Part shown: positions 1-12,654 of the stretch, piece after piece
Position numbering within the stretch: position 1 is the first letter of the stretch
How the letters are laid out: every line of letters begins with the position of its first letter
Assembly: GCA_039720395.1 (NCBI GenBank)
Contig: CM077829.1
Location: 22,647,955 to 22,711,954 of the forward strand
Origin: Liquidambar formosana
Lineage: Eukaryota > Streptophyta > Magnoliopsida > Saxifragales > Altingiaceae
Length of the DNA stretch: 64,000 nucleotides
Direction: 5' to 3'
Made by a program: the position numbers and the translations under genes
The notes under the pieces: model-generated
What the model saw: only the letters and a program-made list of their open reading frames with translations
Database searches by the model: none
Told to the model about the DNA's origin: nothing

Positions 1-29
1 ATTTTTCCCTCTTGTTCGATTCCCAACAG

Positions 30-41
30 TGGTATCAGAGC
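30..41 (+). promoter_or_regulatory. Primer binding site (tRNA-iMet)
   Basis: TGGTATCAGAGC lies one base after the LTR end at 28. It is the standard primer site complementary to the 3' end of initiator methionine tRNA in plant Copia elements. The same site recurs at 35904-35915 and, reversed, at 8319-8330. Confidence 0.95.
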
Positions 42-299
42 CATGATTATGCATAATACAAAATACATATGGGCTGGTAATTATGGTGTAGTTGAATGAT
101 TCAAAAATCTGGAAAATTTTTTCTGCATAATTGGTTTTCCTCCATGGCTAAACCTAGGGTTTGGAACCCTAGGTCAATTCTCTTCTACTCCTCTTCTAAT
201 TGATGGTTAAGTGTATCCATGGATGCAATAGGTTGCATAGGGTTTGAGTTTGGAGAAGAAGAATAAGGAAACTAGGGTTTTATAAAACTGTTATGAACA

Positions 300-323
300 G
301 TTTTCATGGTTGCCATGAAAAAC
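300..323 (+). other. Leader hairpin of the Copia family
   Basis: GTTTTCATGG (300-309) pairs with CCATGAAAAAC (313-323) around a 3-base loop, about 270 bases after the primer site. The hairpin is kept in the two other leader copies: C5 at 36173-36196 and C2 at 8067-8090 (reversed). In C5 the loop-closing G-C pair is replaced by A-T on both sides. It may act in packaging or dimerisation of the RNA; that is inference. Confidence 0.6.
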
Positions 324-1537
324 CGTCATCTTGTTTTGCCTGCCGAATTCAGAGTTCTTCTCCAAAATTTTCGAGCCATATATGGTTAGAAATCTCTTTG
401 AATAAGCTTTCCAACCCAACAAACGGTGCGTCAATCCGAGTTCTGTAGTGAAAGTTATGAATTTTTTACTACAGGCTGTCTGGAAAGACAGTTTTGCTCG
501 GGAATGATGCAATAGCCACAACTTTGAGTTATTGATGGAGATCAAAGGCATGGCAATGGTTGCCACCACTTGGGTTATGTTCTAGACATGGTAGGGAAAG
601 GTTCCCAAGCATTTAGATGCATCATAATTGGATTAAGATGCTAGAACAGAAGGAAGAAGGAGAAGAACACCATGGAGGCTGAATCTGGGTTTTAGAACCC
701 TAAGGTTCTTGCAATTAATTCTAATTAAAGCTGCTGTATTTATGATGGAAGATCATTGTAGGATCATTATATATCACGTGTATATGATTTTCTTTAAGTT
801 TCAAAAAGGTTTTGATGGAAAAAGATTCAAAAAGTTTGAAAATTTTTCATGAACAGCATAGCAGATTTTCTCTGCAGAAAAGTCATCAATGGAGTTTTGA
901 TTAGAACTTGAGTTAGGGAACTCCAAATTGCATGAAACGAATTGCATTAGTTTCCTAAGACATGTAGGATACTGGGAAAATTCGTTTGGTAGCCTGACTT
1001 AATCATCTTGCTGGGTTTTAAATCAATTTCTGACCATGGACAGTATGCTGTCAAATTCTGGGCAGCCTACTGTTGTTTTAATTGTTTAGAACAATTGGTG
1101 ATGATTTGATCATCCAAACCTCTTCTATTAGCTTAGTATTTCATGTAGGGACATGATACAAAAGCTGGTTTCAATGGAGGAGTCGAATTGATAAGGATTT
1201 AGAAGCTATTGTGACCTTCAAGGTCTGCAACAATGGCTCCAGCAATGGGTTTTGGAAACCCTGATTGTTCTTGATGATGGCAGCCACTTCCACCACTTCT
1301 CACATGTCCAAGGGCTTGTCCCACACCCCTGTAGTCCTCTCCCTTGGCTGGCCATGGCCTCCCACTGCCGTTGGTGGCCATGGCAGCCTAGCCAAGCTCA
1401 GGCAGCCCCCTGGTAGTGACGGCTGCATAGAGTTAAGGATGAAACCCTAATTTTGAGTTAATGATGAAACCCTAATTTCATTATGGCATTAATTAAAACC
1501 CTAATTGGAATATTAATTACCTTAATTAAGAGTTAAT

Positions 1538-1750
1538 GATTGGTCATTAAATAACCAATCATGGTTATTAATTGTTAGGGCATAATTAATACCATTAATG
1601 ATGTCTAGGGTTAGGGTTTTTGATAACCCTAATTAGTGTAATTAATTAAGGGTAATAAATACCCTATTTGGCATTAATTAAACCCTAATCCCTTTTATTA
1701 AATACCGTATGAACCTAGGGTTTTAATGATTGGTCATTAAATGACCAATC
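1538..1750. repeat. Two copies of a near-perfect palindrome
   Basis: GATTGGTCATT-A-AATGACCAATC occurs at 1728-1750 as a perfect inverted repeat. It also occurs at 1538-1560 with one mismatch, 190 bases upstream, in similar AT-rich surroundings. It looks like a local duplication inside the degenerate internal region of C1. Confidence 0.6.
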
Positions 1751-2486
1751 ATAAGGCATTTAATGATTAGGGCTTGCATTTAGGGTTTAGGGTTTTAGGA
1801 AACCCTAATGCACTAATTCATCATTTAATTGATTTTATTTAATTCCCATGTTAATTATTTAATTAATATTGATTAATTTTATAATGTTTTAAATGGTTTA
1901 AAATACAATTGGGGATTAAATTAAAATCTGGAAATTCTTAATTAAATGAAATTTTTTTGTTTAAATAAGGAAACCCTAATATTGGATATTAGAGTTATTT
2001 TAGGAAACTTTATATGTTTCTATTAATTTGATTAATTGAAACTAAATGTCTTAAATGTTAAGACTCTATTTAATTCTGGATATTTTTGTTTAAACATAAT
2101 AAGATTAGGATGCATTAATGAGATTAATGTAAATCATTCAAGAGAATTACCATAATGCCCATATGTTTTAATGCTTACAGTTTTTCTTTACATTATGCAA
2201 TGAGATTGTATGTATGTGTTTGGATGATGATTATGGACTATACCCCTTAAACCAATTGTAATTGGCCGTCTTGTGAATGGGTTGTAATAATTTTTCAAAA
2301 GTTGTAATTTTATTATAGTGATGTAATTTATTATTTGGGGCTTGCATGCCACCTTCCCTCTCTCTCTATCATTCTCTTATGTACCCCACATTCCCCTTAT
2401 GTATCCCTTTCTATATATTATGTAAATGTTATGTAATCGAGAGTGCACTAAGGAGCATGGTGGACCCAAAGGAGTATGATGGAGCC

Positions 2487-2535
2487 CAACAAGCCAATGG
2501 TGGAGACCAACAAGCCAATGGTGGAGACCATCAAG
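2487..2535 (+). repeat. 21-bp tandem repeat
   Basis: The unit CAACAAGCCAATGGTGGAGA + C occurs twice in full (2487-2507, 2508-2528) and a third time in part. The 21-base length keeps a reading frame, so it could be an expanded peptide repeat in old gag coding sequence. No gag domain can be confirmed around it. Confidence 0.6.
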
Positions 2536-3128
2536 TCAAGGGAGCAGATTAAAGGACTTGAAAGCTTAGAGAAGTTTTTCAAGAAAGCATGCATGTTACG
2601 AATGGTTTATTTTACGATCACCTACACCCACCTTAGACCTTGGATTCAATCTATTGGCTTGGATTGAATCCTCTCAAAGTCCATAATCATCATAGTGGGA
2701 GCTTTAATTTATGAGATAATTGTATTAGCTCCAATACTATAATTTGGTATATGTTACCTATTCACTTAGGGACTAATATCAAAATATGGTACTTTATATA
2801 TATATTGATATATAATAGCATGCGATGTATGATTTATAATAGCATGAGATGTACGATTATAAATAGCATAATTTATATATTTAAATTTTGATACATAGGA
2901 TGCATGTTAATTTGATGAGACCCTTTAAAACCCCTCTTATTTAATATTAAGTTGAAAATGGAGAAGTCATTGGGGAATGAATTCTTCATTGCCTTCCATC
3001 ATTATAGGATCATCTAACGTCCCTTAATGTGGGTACCTGGCTGCAGACATGTAGGAGCTACCCATGTTAAAGACATTACTTGAAACTATCACATATGAGA
3101 TATCATGGGGTGCCTAAACTGGTATTTA

Positions 3129-3334
3129 CCAAGAAACTAACATGTGAGGTATATATTTGGTGAAACATACCTGTGTGAATGATGGGTTTAACTTAACTAG
3201 GGAAGTATTCCAAGAAACTAACATGTGAGGTGTATGTTCCCTGGAGGCAAAATGATTGGAACTTGCTTATGAAGCAATAGACAAAGAGTTGTCTTCTTAT
3301 TGTGGGTTAGAAGTCAAGAAACTAACATGTGAGG
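3129..3334 (+). repeat. Three dispersed copies of CAAGAAACTAACATGTGAGG
   Basis: The 20-base string occurs at 3130-3149 (first base shared with a CC), 3211-3230 and 3315-3334, spaced about 80 and 104 bases apart. The copies are nearly exact while the sequence between them is not. The function is unknown. Confidence 0.7.
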
Positions 3335-4699
3335 CTTCTAGGTCACAGTGGGACCCCAATCCCCATTAGGAATGAGATTCCCGAATTCCATTAGAGGGTG
3401 TATGGAATTTGATAAAATAGTGGGAGGTACTATATGATTAAAGACCCAATCATTATGGATAAAAATGAAATCTAATTCTTTGTTTATGTAGATTACCTAA
3501 TTACTCACCTCAAAACCCCTATTTCCTAATATAGGATATTGATAGTTTGACTAAACCCGATTTCTTTGATTGACTTAGGAAATTGAGAATTGTTCTCAAT
3601 TTCAAAAGATTGTTTATATGCTATTAGGCCTTTTATTAAAGGCCCTCCATAAAACATCCTAAGAAGAAAAAGACACTATGCACAATTGGCATCTTGTTGC
3701 CATGCTATATGATAGTATTGATGACTAATGAGCTTCAGAAGCAAAATTAGTTAATGCAAGTGCCTTTGATGTCCTACATCACATACAAAGGTTGTATTAT
3801 GAGTGAAATAATACTATAAAGTATAGTACTTGTAAAGGACTTCTTCTGGACTAGGATGTAATAAAAGTTGTTTATTAATAATCATTCTTTTGAAAAATGA
3901 TTAATCACATAGAATAGCTTGAGAAGCTAGATGTGATTTAAAATGGAAGCATAGAGGAAAGCAAGTCTTGAAAAGTCAAAGACAAAGAAATATAATTATT
4001 TTGTAGTAAATATAAGGTATTGTAAAGGGAACTTGATAAAGTATCAGTCTTCCTAGAAGAACCAAACTTTTGAAGTTTTGGTTCATGCTCTAAACTAAAT
4101 TGTTGGTTAGTTCTGCTTCTTGGTTTTTGGATTCTAGTGTAATCTAAATCGAAGCAGAAAGTTAAGTAGATAATAAGTTACCTTTAAAAATTTTTAATAG
4201 AGCAAGAGTTGCTAGATTAATTTTGGGAACTTATTTCTTAACTAGGTCATTTAAGACATTCTAGAAATTTGATTTCTGAATTTAAATGACTAATTAGAGC
4301 GAATGCAACGTATTCCGAGAATACAAGAGATGTAGAGACTCTCATTTAAATGTAACGATTATGACTTGGTTATGAGATGACCAAACCCATCTTTTACTTG
4401 GTGAAGTGAAATAGTTACATTTATAATTTGACTAATACAATGTGATGTATATAGTCATATAGAGCATGCATTCAATTACAGTAGACTCATCTTAGAATAC
4501 CATAGCTCAATGGTGAATCTAAGATAATGAATTGAACCCTATTAAGATATGGTTTGATCTATGATGAGTTTTACTAATGTATCCATCTAGGATATACCTT
4601 AAAATTGCTACATATTGATAATTTAGGGTTCACTCCAGTTTTGTCCCAATTATATCAGATATGATATGGGAAGAAACCCAACTTAAAGAAGTTAAGGCT

Positions 4700-6360
4700 T
4701 GGGCTTGTGCTACTTTTGTCTGGAAACATAATGTAGACAATCTGGAAATAAGGTCAAGTAAGTGTTGAATTGTGGTATATCCTAAAAGTGGTTGGGATAG
4801 TATTTCTATTACTCTAATGAACAAAAGTTGTCCATTAGGATGATTGCTGGATTTTCTTGAGAAAGAGTTCATTCAAGAAAGATGCAAAAGTAGATAGAAT
4901 TTACAGAATTGTTTGTAAAGCCACAAACCAACAAAGATCCAACCCTTGCCCCTATTGAGGCAAAACCTTTAATTACACCACATTCTTTTCATAGATCAAA
5001 TTGGATATTTCTTTAACATAAGAGAGATATTGTATCTCCATTAGAATGTGAAAGAATTGTTCTTTGGTGATAAAGATCACCAAGATAATCCTATTGATTA
5101 TGATTAGGCGATGTTTGACATCAACTTGAGAAATGACTAAGAGTCATTAAATCCAATATGGACAGGTAGAGACCTAAAAGGCTTGGCTATTTAAGAATGT
5201 TTTCAACATAGGCAAAAAGTTGTCTATAAAGAAACTTGTTTGATAATAGTTATGCTGAAATCCATTTGGATCTTGTTATCTATAAACACACATTTTGAAT
5301 ATGAGATATGTCAAAAAGGATATAAAGATGTTATATCAAATGGTGAAAAACCATAAAAGTGTGTAAGTTATAGAAGTCTATTAATAGACTGCAAGGTTCT
5401 CATAATTAGAACATCTATAAAGTTGAAGTAATCAAATTGTTTGATTTCTCTCATTGTATAGATGGACCATGAGTGTATAAAAGGTTAGTGGGAGTGCGAT
5501 CGTTTTTCTTTATCCTAAGTATGGATGACATCATAATCATTATGAATGATATATGAATGTTATCTAATGTAAAGTTTTAGTTTTTGGAGGAAAACTAATT
5601 CATGAAAGATTTGGCAAAAGCATCCAATAAGATCTATAGAGATAGATCATATAGATTGCTAAGTATCTCCAAATCATCAAACATAGTTGAAATGTTGAAG
5701 GGGTTCAACATGGAGAATTCTAAGGGAGGTCTGATTTACTTCAGATAAGAATTCATTATTCAAGGGCATGTGCCCTAGGATAACACAAATAAGATTCTTA
5801 AAGTGTTAAGAAGCCTTATTTTACACTATGTATTGAACCTGATATCTATTATGTTGTAATTGTTACAAATAGTTATCAATCAATTCAAATTTGGAATATT
5901 GGATTGTATATGGAAATTGTAAACTCATAGTAGATGGGTATATGGATTTGGATATAATCCATATGGGGTATATTTTATATTCACTTTAGTTGGTGAAATA
6001 CTTAATGGAAGAACTGTATGAAAGATACAGTGGATTCCATTATTAAGGGTGAATTAATTGTCGCATTGTCTAGGAGACTGTTTGGATCTATAAGTTCATT
6101 TAGAACTTAGAGTTGTTCCTTCCATTGAGTTGCCCACACCTTGTTTTGTGACAACAATGGGTCTATAGCTCAAGTATAGGAATCACGGTCTCATCAAAAG
6201 TCCAAACTCATAGAGTGACAATTCCAAGTGATTAGATGAATCATTGGAAGAGGTAATAGATACATTACAGAAGATATTATCTACATAAGTTTTTGTAGAC
6301 CTACTGACTAAAGCTTTAAAACATAATTGGTTATGTCTAAGACCCACATCTTGAGAAGAT
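4700..6360 (+). pseudogene. Copia pol remnant: integrase C-terminus, reverse transcriptase, RNase H
   Basis: No long open frame remains, but plus-strand translation in shifting frames gives recognisable Copia blocks. The integrase tail LEKEFIQE lies near 4850-4880. RT starts near 5250 with KSIWILLSINTHFEYEI. FMKDLAK and KIYRDRS lie near 5600-5650, and FNMENSKGG near 5708-5735. A degraded RNase H with a DNN-like segment lies near 6130-6200, ending with a PLTKAL-like block near 6300-6330. In Copia elements these domains copy and integrate the element. Many stops and frameshifts mark this as long dead. The YVDD catalytic block of RT is not cleanly readable. Confidence 0.75.
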
Positions 6361-6390
6361 AGGTATGCGATACATGGTCGATTGGCTTTA

Positions 6391-6405
6391 GTGCAAGTGG
6401 GAGAT
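6391..6405 (+). promoter_or_regulatory. Polypurine tract of C1
   Basis: GTGCAAGTGGGAGAT directly precedes the 3' LTR at 6406. AAGTGGGAGA is the purine core expected to prime plus-strand synthesis in Copia elements. Confidence 0.85.
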
Positions 6406-8028
6406 TGCTAGGATTATGCCCTAGAGCCAATCATAGAGATGATTGTTTAGGGATTAGGAACAATCATTTGATTTCATTTATGTATGTCACATTTATTATT
6501 GATTTAATAAAAGGGCTTATTCTATTATGTTTATATGCATCATTTATATTTACATAATATGTCCATGGAGTTAGAGTTGAGAATATGGAATTACAAAGAG
6601 TTGTAATTTTGAGACTATAGATATATCTCTGTACTAAACTCCTAAAGCATTCCTAGTTGAAGGTTCACTATGATGGACAGTAATGAACCATAGGACTAGC
6701 ACTTGTTAGGCTGACTCTATAGGAGGATAGCTAGCCTCAAGCTATTTGTGTGGAGACACTACAACCAACAAGTGGGTGCCTATTGCGAGAATAGGTACAC
6801 TGAATGTGACCAAAGATATGAGATAAACTGAATGGAGTTTTATCCTACCTGTCAATCAATTTCTCATTGTTATAGTGGTACAAGTAATCCTTAGACCTGA
6901 GACACCATAGTTGCCTTACGCATGTAGCTTTAGAAGTTTGATAACACTAAGTGCAGATCCTATTCAGGGGTCTGCAAAGGTGTTCATTGGCCCTACTGCT
7001 ATGTGTATGAAGGCATGTGAGTGATCAACAATGGATCCATCACTCTTAGGAAAAAGAGAGAGAATGTCTCATATAGCATTCATAATATAACTCATTAAAT
7101 CCATGGCCATGGTAGGATGAATATGAAAAGAGTTTCATGAGTTCATCAATGAGTTGATATCTATGAATGAGTATAAAGTAATTGAACTAGGGACTTGACA
7201 GACTTCCATGTCCTATTAGTTCAATTGGAGACATTGTGTTGAAGGAAGGATGCAATTGTAACCTATAAACTATAACAGAAGGGTTCTTTGTAAATGACTA
7301 TTCACCTCATTAAGGACCACACCATGAGCCATATGCTAGGTGTTACTCATGATTAGTAGAAGCCCTAATTGATATAAGTGAGTTATAATCAATTAGGGAA
7401 TTGGAAGGAGTTCTAATTAGACCCCTCGTGCTATTCCTACTACTTGATGATGTGAACCCAATGGGTCACACACTGATCATGCAAGATGAGCTTTAAAGTC
7501 TATGAGAGAAAGGGTATGAGTGCATAAAAAATAGTTCTTTAAGGCCTATTTATATTTGATATAATTTATAGGGGTTATTGTGCAATTTAGAGAAATTGCA
7601 TAAAACCCTAATAGGGTTTCCCCCTAGGGCCGGCCCCCTTAGTGTGGACTATATAAGTCACACTATGATGTGTGACATCATGATAAGTTGAACTCTCCAA
7701 GGGCTGGCCAGAATTTCCAGCCTCCCTCTCTCTCTCTCCTCTCTTCTCCTACACTAGCAACAACAAGGAAAAGGAGGAAAGGACTTGAAGCTCTAGCTAG
7801 GTGTGGATACCGTTGGAGGCAGCACACTTGGGTTGCTCATTCACCGCTGTCTGGAATCAAAGCTTGGAGCAAAAAGGAGAAGACAAAAATTCTATAAGTG
7901 TTCTAACCCTCTTTGTAGTTAGGGTTTGATTTTGTGTTATGCATAGTTAGATTCATGGGATTGGGAATCGTAGGAAAAAATTTTTATATTCCGCACTTCT
8001 ATTTTTCCCTCTTGTTCGATTCCCAACA
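6406..8028 (+). mobile_element. 3' LTR of Copia C1
   Basis: This is a complete LTR of 1623 bp, from TGCTAGG to CCCAACA. A TATA-like CTATATAAG at 7649-7657 is followed about 30 bases on by the probable transcript start. A CT-rich tract (7720-7745) and a conserved block around CTAGCTAGGTGTGG (7795-7810) lie downstream. The last 28 bases equal the first 28 of the window, which confirms the LTR pair. Open frames inside it are chance. Confidence 0.95.
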
Positions 8029-8331
8029 AGAAGAACTCTGATTTCGGCATGCAAAACAAGATGACAGTTTTTCATGGCTACCATGAAAACTGTTCTTCTT
8101 CTCCAAACTCAATCCCTATTCAACTCTTGAATAACGAGCAGTTCTAAAACTTATTTTAGAAGAGGAGTAGAAGAGAAAACAACCTAGGGTTCATAAACCC
8201 TAGGTTTGGCCATGAGAGGGAAACCATTCTAATGCATGAATATAAATTCCAGATTTATTAACCAATCAATTTACCATAAATTCCAGCCCATATGCAGTTT
8301 GTATTAGGCATAATCATGGCTCTGATACCAC
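8029..8331 (-). mobile_element. Leader and primer site of reverse Copia C2, cut by C1
   Basis: This is the reverse complement of the Copia leader. The primer site reads GCTCTGATACCA at 8319-8330, next to the LTR end at 8332. Only the first 300 bases of the C2 leader are present, because C1 is inserted at 8028/8029. The rest of C2 must lie left of the window. Confidence 0.9.
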
Positions 8332-8968
8332 TGTTGGGAATCGAATAGGGAGGAAAACATACAAAAGTGGAATTAAAATTTTCCTACGATTCCCAAACCC
8401 ATGAATCCGATTATGCTTAATACAAAAACAATAACCTAACTACCAAGAGAGTTAGGGTTACTTACAGTTGATGAATGTCTTCTCTTTTATGCTCCAAGCT
8501 TTGTCTTCTCCTTTTTGCTCCAAGCATGAACTCCGGGTAGTAATGAATGAGCAGTCCAAGTGTACTACCTCCAACGATATCCACACCTAGCTAGAGCTTG
8601 ATGTCCTTTCCTTCTTCTTCCTTATGGTTGCTAGAGGTGGAGAAGAGAGAGAGAGAGCCTTGTGAAATTTTTGGCTAGCCCCTTGGGGATCCAATTGTGA
8701 TGATGTCATCACATCATAATGTGGCTTATATAGCCACACAATAGGACCGGCCATTGGGGAACTCCTAACCCTAGTGTATTTTGTGTAATTACTCTTAATT
8801 ACACAATTAGCCCACTAGTTTGCATCAAATACAAATTAGCCCCTCAAAGAACTTTTCTTTAATCACTTATACCCTTTCTCTCATAGACAATCAAGCATTC
8901 TTAGCATGATCAGTGTGTGACCCATTAGGTTCACATCATCAAGTAGTAGGAACAACACATGTTGTGCA
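8332..8968 (-). mobile_element. 5' LTR of Copia C2, part 1
   Basis: The reversed LTR runs from TGTTGGGAATCG on the plus strand to the point where solo LTR C3 is inserted. It resumes at 20224 after the duplicated GTGCA. The plus-strand reading matches the solo LTRs at 32334 and 38574 throughout. Confidence 0.92.
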
Positions 8969-9689
8969 TGTTAGGATTATGCCCTAGAGCAAATCATGGA
9001 GATGATTGTTTAGGGATTAGGAACAATCAATTGATTTCATTTATGTATGTCACATTTATTATTAATTTAATAAAATGGCTTATTCTATTATGTTTATATG
9101 CATCATTTATATTTACATAATATGTCCATGGAGTTAGAGTTGAGAATATGAAATTACAAAGGGTTGTAATTTTGAGACTGTAAATATATCTCTGTACTAA
9201 ACTCCTAAAACATTCCTAGTTGAAGGTTCACTATGATGGACAGTAATGAACCATAGGACTAGTACTTGTTAGGTTGACTCTATAAGAGGATAGCTAGTCT
9301 CAAGCTATTTGTGTGGAGACACTACAACCAACAAGTGGGTGCCTATTATAAGAATAGGTACACTGAATGTGACCAAAGATATGAGATAAATTGAATGGAG
9401 TTTTAACCTGCCTGTCAATCAGTTTCTCATTGTTATAGTGGTACAAGTAATCCTTAGACCTGAGACACCATGATTGTCTTATGCATATAGCTTTAGAAGT
9501 TTGATAACACTAAGTGCAGATCCTGTTCAGGGGTCTGTAAGGGTGTTCATTGGCCTTACTGCTATGTGTGTGAAGGCATGTGAGTGATCAACAAGGAATC
9601 CATCACTCTCAGAAAAAAGGGAGTGAATGTCTCATACAGCATTCATTGAATATAACTCATTCACTACAAGAAAATGATTGATAGATGAT

Positions 9690-9862
9690 GCTTTTAGAAT
9701 TTAAAAAGATGACCGTTTTTTAAAAACCAGTCATCTTTTAATTTTTAAGATAAAAAGATGACTAGTATTTAAGTTCAAACTTAAAACAGTCATCTTTAAA
9801 ACAACAAAGATGACTGGTTTTTAACAAAAGATGACTACTTTTAAAAAACAGTCATCAAATTC
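9690..9862. repeat. Left subterminal repeats of the CACTA
   Basis: About eight copies of AAAGATGAC(T/C)G or its reverse complement lie in both orientations. They are the probable binding sites of the TNPA-like accessory protein, by analogy with En/Spm. Confidence 0.85.
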
Positions 9863-9929
9863 ACTTTCCTCTTTTCTCTAACTCCCCGATCCTCTTTTAA
9901 CACAACCTACCTTTTTTCTTTTTATCCTC

Positions 9930-10183
9930 TCTCTCTCTATCTCTCCATCCCTTAGTTTCTCACAAAGCCTCACGCTGTCACGCATCAAGGCAGACCACCG
10001 TCGCTGTCGCCGTCGCCCAGGCCAGGCCACCCTCATCGTTGCCGTCGCCCAGGCCACCCTCACCATTACCGTCACCCTTATCATTGCAAGCACCATCTCC
10101 ATCTGCCTTAGTCGTGCCGACATTGTTGCGATCCACTTCGCTAGAAGCTACTGTTGGCCTCGCCGGAGTTCGTCCAAGGTATG
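9930..10183 (+). other. Exon-like GC-rich block, possible captured gene start
   Basis: A CT-rich leader (9905-9960) runs into a clearly GC-richer stretch with repeated CCGTCGCC/CACCCTC units. It stops at a splice-donor-like AAG|GTATGT near 10180. AT-rich, T-rich intron-like sequence follows. This has the look of a captured 5' UTR, first exon and first intron. I do not recognise the protein: one frame gives a low-complexity Pro/Ser/Ala peptide. It could equally be the remnant 5' exon of the transposon's own gene. Confidence 0.35.
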
Positions 10184-10689
10184 TCTCTCTCCCGCTCTCT
10201 CAATCTGTCTAGATCTATTCGAATCTACCTTGTATGTTTTTTTGTGTTTTTTTTTTTTTTTTTTGGGTGCATTCTTTGTATCTCTCCCTTTTTCTTGCTT
10301 CCGATCTATGTCGGCATGCAGATTTGCTTCTCAATGTATAGTTACATATGCATCTACATTAGGGTTTCATATGTTCTTGATTAGGTTTAATTTCAGGTTG
10401 GGGTTTGGTGTGATTCATTGTACACCATATATTATTCGATAATGTTCTTGGGTGTTTGGGTTGGGTTTTATTTTTTTCATTGGTTTGAGACAATGTTTCA
10501 GCTGGAATTATAAAGGGTATTTAAGATTTGCAGGGGTTTTAGGGGTTTTAATTTCGGGATTTCTAAGGATATGATGCATGTGGTTTTAATTATATAAAGG
10601 CATAAAGTTGGGTTTTCCGTTGCATTCTGGTTTTAATTTGGGGCTTGGCTGTGAGATTTCCTTGGCGTCAATTCTCCTGGTGTTTCTCC

Positions 10690-10858
10690 AGCTACGTTTT
10701 GGTTTATCTCTCGTCACTTATAGCCCCTGTTTTTCCTCTGCTGTTTTTTGCTTTGCTGCGTTTTTGCTTTGCTGCTCCTCTGATCCAAGATTGCGTTTTG
10801 GTTTATCTCTTGTCACTTATAGCCCCTGTTTTTGCGTTTTTGCTTTGCTGCGTTTTAA
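10690..10858 (+). repeat. Local tandem duplication in the T-rich block
   Basis: The segment CGTTTTGGTTTATCTCT...CACTTATAGCCCCTGTTTTT occurs at about 10694-10735 and again at about 10793-10835, with similar TTTGCTTTGCTGCG tails. It makes the apparent ORFs in this region repetitive. Confidence 0.7.
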
Positions 10859-10899
10859 TTGTTCCAGACTTTGTGAGTTGAGCTTGAAAACCACCACCT

Positions 10900-12650
10900 G
10901 AGCATGACTTAATTGAGATCATGCCAATCTTGAGTTGGCTGGTTTAGTTTTCTCCCCTAATGGTGACTCGTCCTTTCTTGGTCTCCATCATTATAGCTTG
11001 TCTTGATGGGTTTTTTTTCTACATTGTATAGTTGTTTTTAATTTAAAAAACACCATTGAATAATACGCCAAAATCTTTATGAAACATTTCATCACAATTG
11101 AATAGAAACTGTGGATTTTATTTTCCCAATCTCATATATAAAACTAGAGAGAGAATAGTTAACCTATCCTCCATTTTTAACCTTTTTGTGCAAAAGTCAA
11201 CAAAAGTTTCTATAAATCTACCAAACATGTCAATTGAGGGATCCAAGGGATTGGATTGGATGGGTATGAGCTATCAACTATTTTCTTTTTGGAGTGGAGT
11301 GATTATCCTCAGTGGATGAGTGAATCCCCAAAATATTCTAAATAAATAGGGCTCAAAGATATAAGGGGACTTGACACTTTTTCACAAGATGCAAAAGGAT
11401 TTACGTTTGATTGTCCACTTTTTGAGCAGCTATCAATTAGGTTTATCTTGGGCGTTCATTGATGCCAGATAGGTTACTTGTTTTACAGGAGATTCATTGG
11501 GCCACAGTCTAGGTAGCTTATTAATTGGGGATAAAAAAGGAGATGTGGACTAAAAATTTTGTAATCAATGTTATAATATTACATGCTACGACATTGAAGT
11601 AACACCTGATATACTTATAGAGTGCAATTCTTTGATCATGGTTCGATATTGTGGGATTACAGTGTTTATTGGAAAATATAAGATCACACATTGCCCAAAT
11701 TTTAGGTTTGATATAGCTTTGTTTACCTGTTTTCGGCCATCCATTTAATAACTTAGGCTATTAGGTTGGAAAAACTTAGACTCACCTTAAATCCTTTAAT
11801 TATTAGCCTTACTTTAAATTATGATCCATCACCATGAAATAAAGATACGGATTCAATATAATGTGAGTCATGTGACTAACCATATAATTTATTTTCCAAA
11901 AACTATGATCTGAATTAATAGGCCATTAGGTTGAAATGAGTCAAACCGAACTGATTTTTAACATACATAATGTCAAAAGAAAGACCCAACAATTAATGGG
12001 TCTGGTTTCAATTTCTTTTTATGTTGATGTTGTAGTGACACACTAAAAAACTTAAGGGAACTCAATAATAATGGACTAGATGTGAGCCAAACCCAAATAC
12101 ATAAGCTCTTGCGAAGAAAAAAAGGGGTTCTAAATTTCTAGTACAGGTTTCCCCAATAAATAACCCACACAATGAAGATAAATAGCCTTTAAGAGCAATA
12201 GCGGTTATGTTTTTCATTTTCTTAAAAGAAAAGGAAGGTCCTAAGATATACAAATATCTACGTGGAGGACAAGCATAAAGGATTCATCCTTGTATCCAAA
12301 AAGAAATGGGGAAATTGGCGATTAGTCCACTTTTTGGTAAAATATTGGCAATTAATCAAGAGTTTTTCTAAGTCAATTAATCAAGGAGACTGAACTTATT
12401 TATCAATTAGTCACATATTTTTTGTTATAGTGTATGTTTTCATTTGTGTTGTGTGAAGTTCAATCTTTGACTTTGATTGCTTTGCTCTTTTGCTGGAGAT
12501 TTAAAATATTGTTTGATTTGCTAATTTATTTTTAGTGTCAAGTTGTCTGATTTTCATGGTTGCTACATTATTTTGTGACTAGTGCATTACTAGTGCATTG
12601 TGGATCTTTAAACTGTACTATTGTAGCTGCTGATGTGGAGTTTATGATGG
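10900..12650. other. CACTA interior, no recognisable gene
   Basis: AT-rich sequence in which I see no protein family, RNA gene or repeat array. It may contain intron sequence upstream of the glycyl-tRNA synthetase fragment. A short imperfect duplication (ATTAGTC/AATTAATCAAG) occurs near 12315-12415. Confidence 0.4.
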
Positions 12651-12654
12651 AAGG

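Larger units (their letters stand above)
324..4700 (+). pseudogene. Leader, gag and 5' pol remnant of C1, not readable
   Basis: This stretch should hold the rest of the leader, gag, protease and the integrase core of C1, but I could not recognise any domain in it. It is AT-rich, with many AACCCTAATT-like stretches between 1440 and 2000. It holds only short repeats: a duplicated palindrome near 1538 and 1728, a 21-bp repeat near 2487, and a thrice-repeated motif at 3129-3334. Short open frames here are uninformative. Confidence 0.5.
1..8028 (+). mobile_element. Copia LTR retrotransposon C1 (Angela/BARE-like), 5' end cut by window
   Basis: The window opens on the last 28 bases of the 5' LTR. 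A tRNA-iMet primer site, a 6.4-kb internal region and a complete 1623-bp 3' LTR follow, all in plus orientation. The LTR starts TGCTAGGATTATGCCCTAGAG (normally TGTTAGGATT) and ends CCCAACA. This start resembles the Angela/BARE lineage of Ty1/Copia as I know it. The order integrase C-terminus, RT, RNase H is that of Copia. No reading frame is intact. The element sits in the leader of the reverse Copia C2, whose sequence resumes at 8029. The expected target duplication would be AGAAG (8029-8033), but its left copy lies outside the window. Confidence 0.9.

Noticed and set aside
1440..2000. Telomere-like AACCCTAA repeats
   Set aside because: The strings are scattered, not in 7-base register, and lie inside a Copia element.
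4630..4872. Minus-strand frame of 80 codons
   Set aside because: The plus strand here encodes the decayed Copia integrase C-terminus, so the minus frame is a shadow.
9878..10123. Minus-strand Arg/Met-rich frame of 81 codons
   Set aside because: It is the shadow of a GC-rich exon-like block with CGCC repeats and resembles no protein family.
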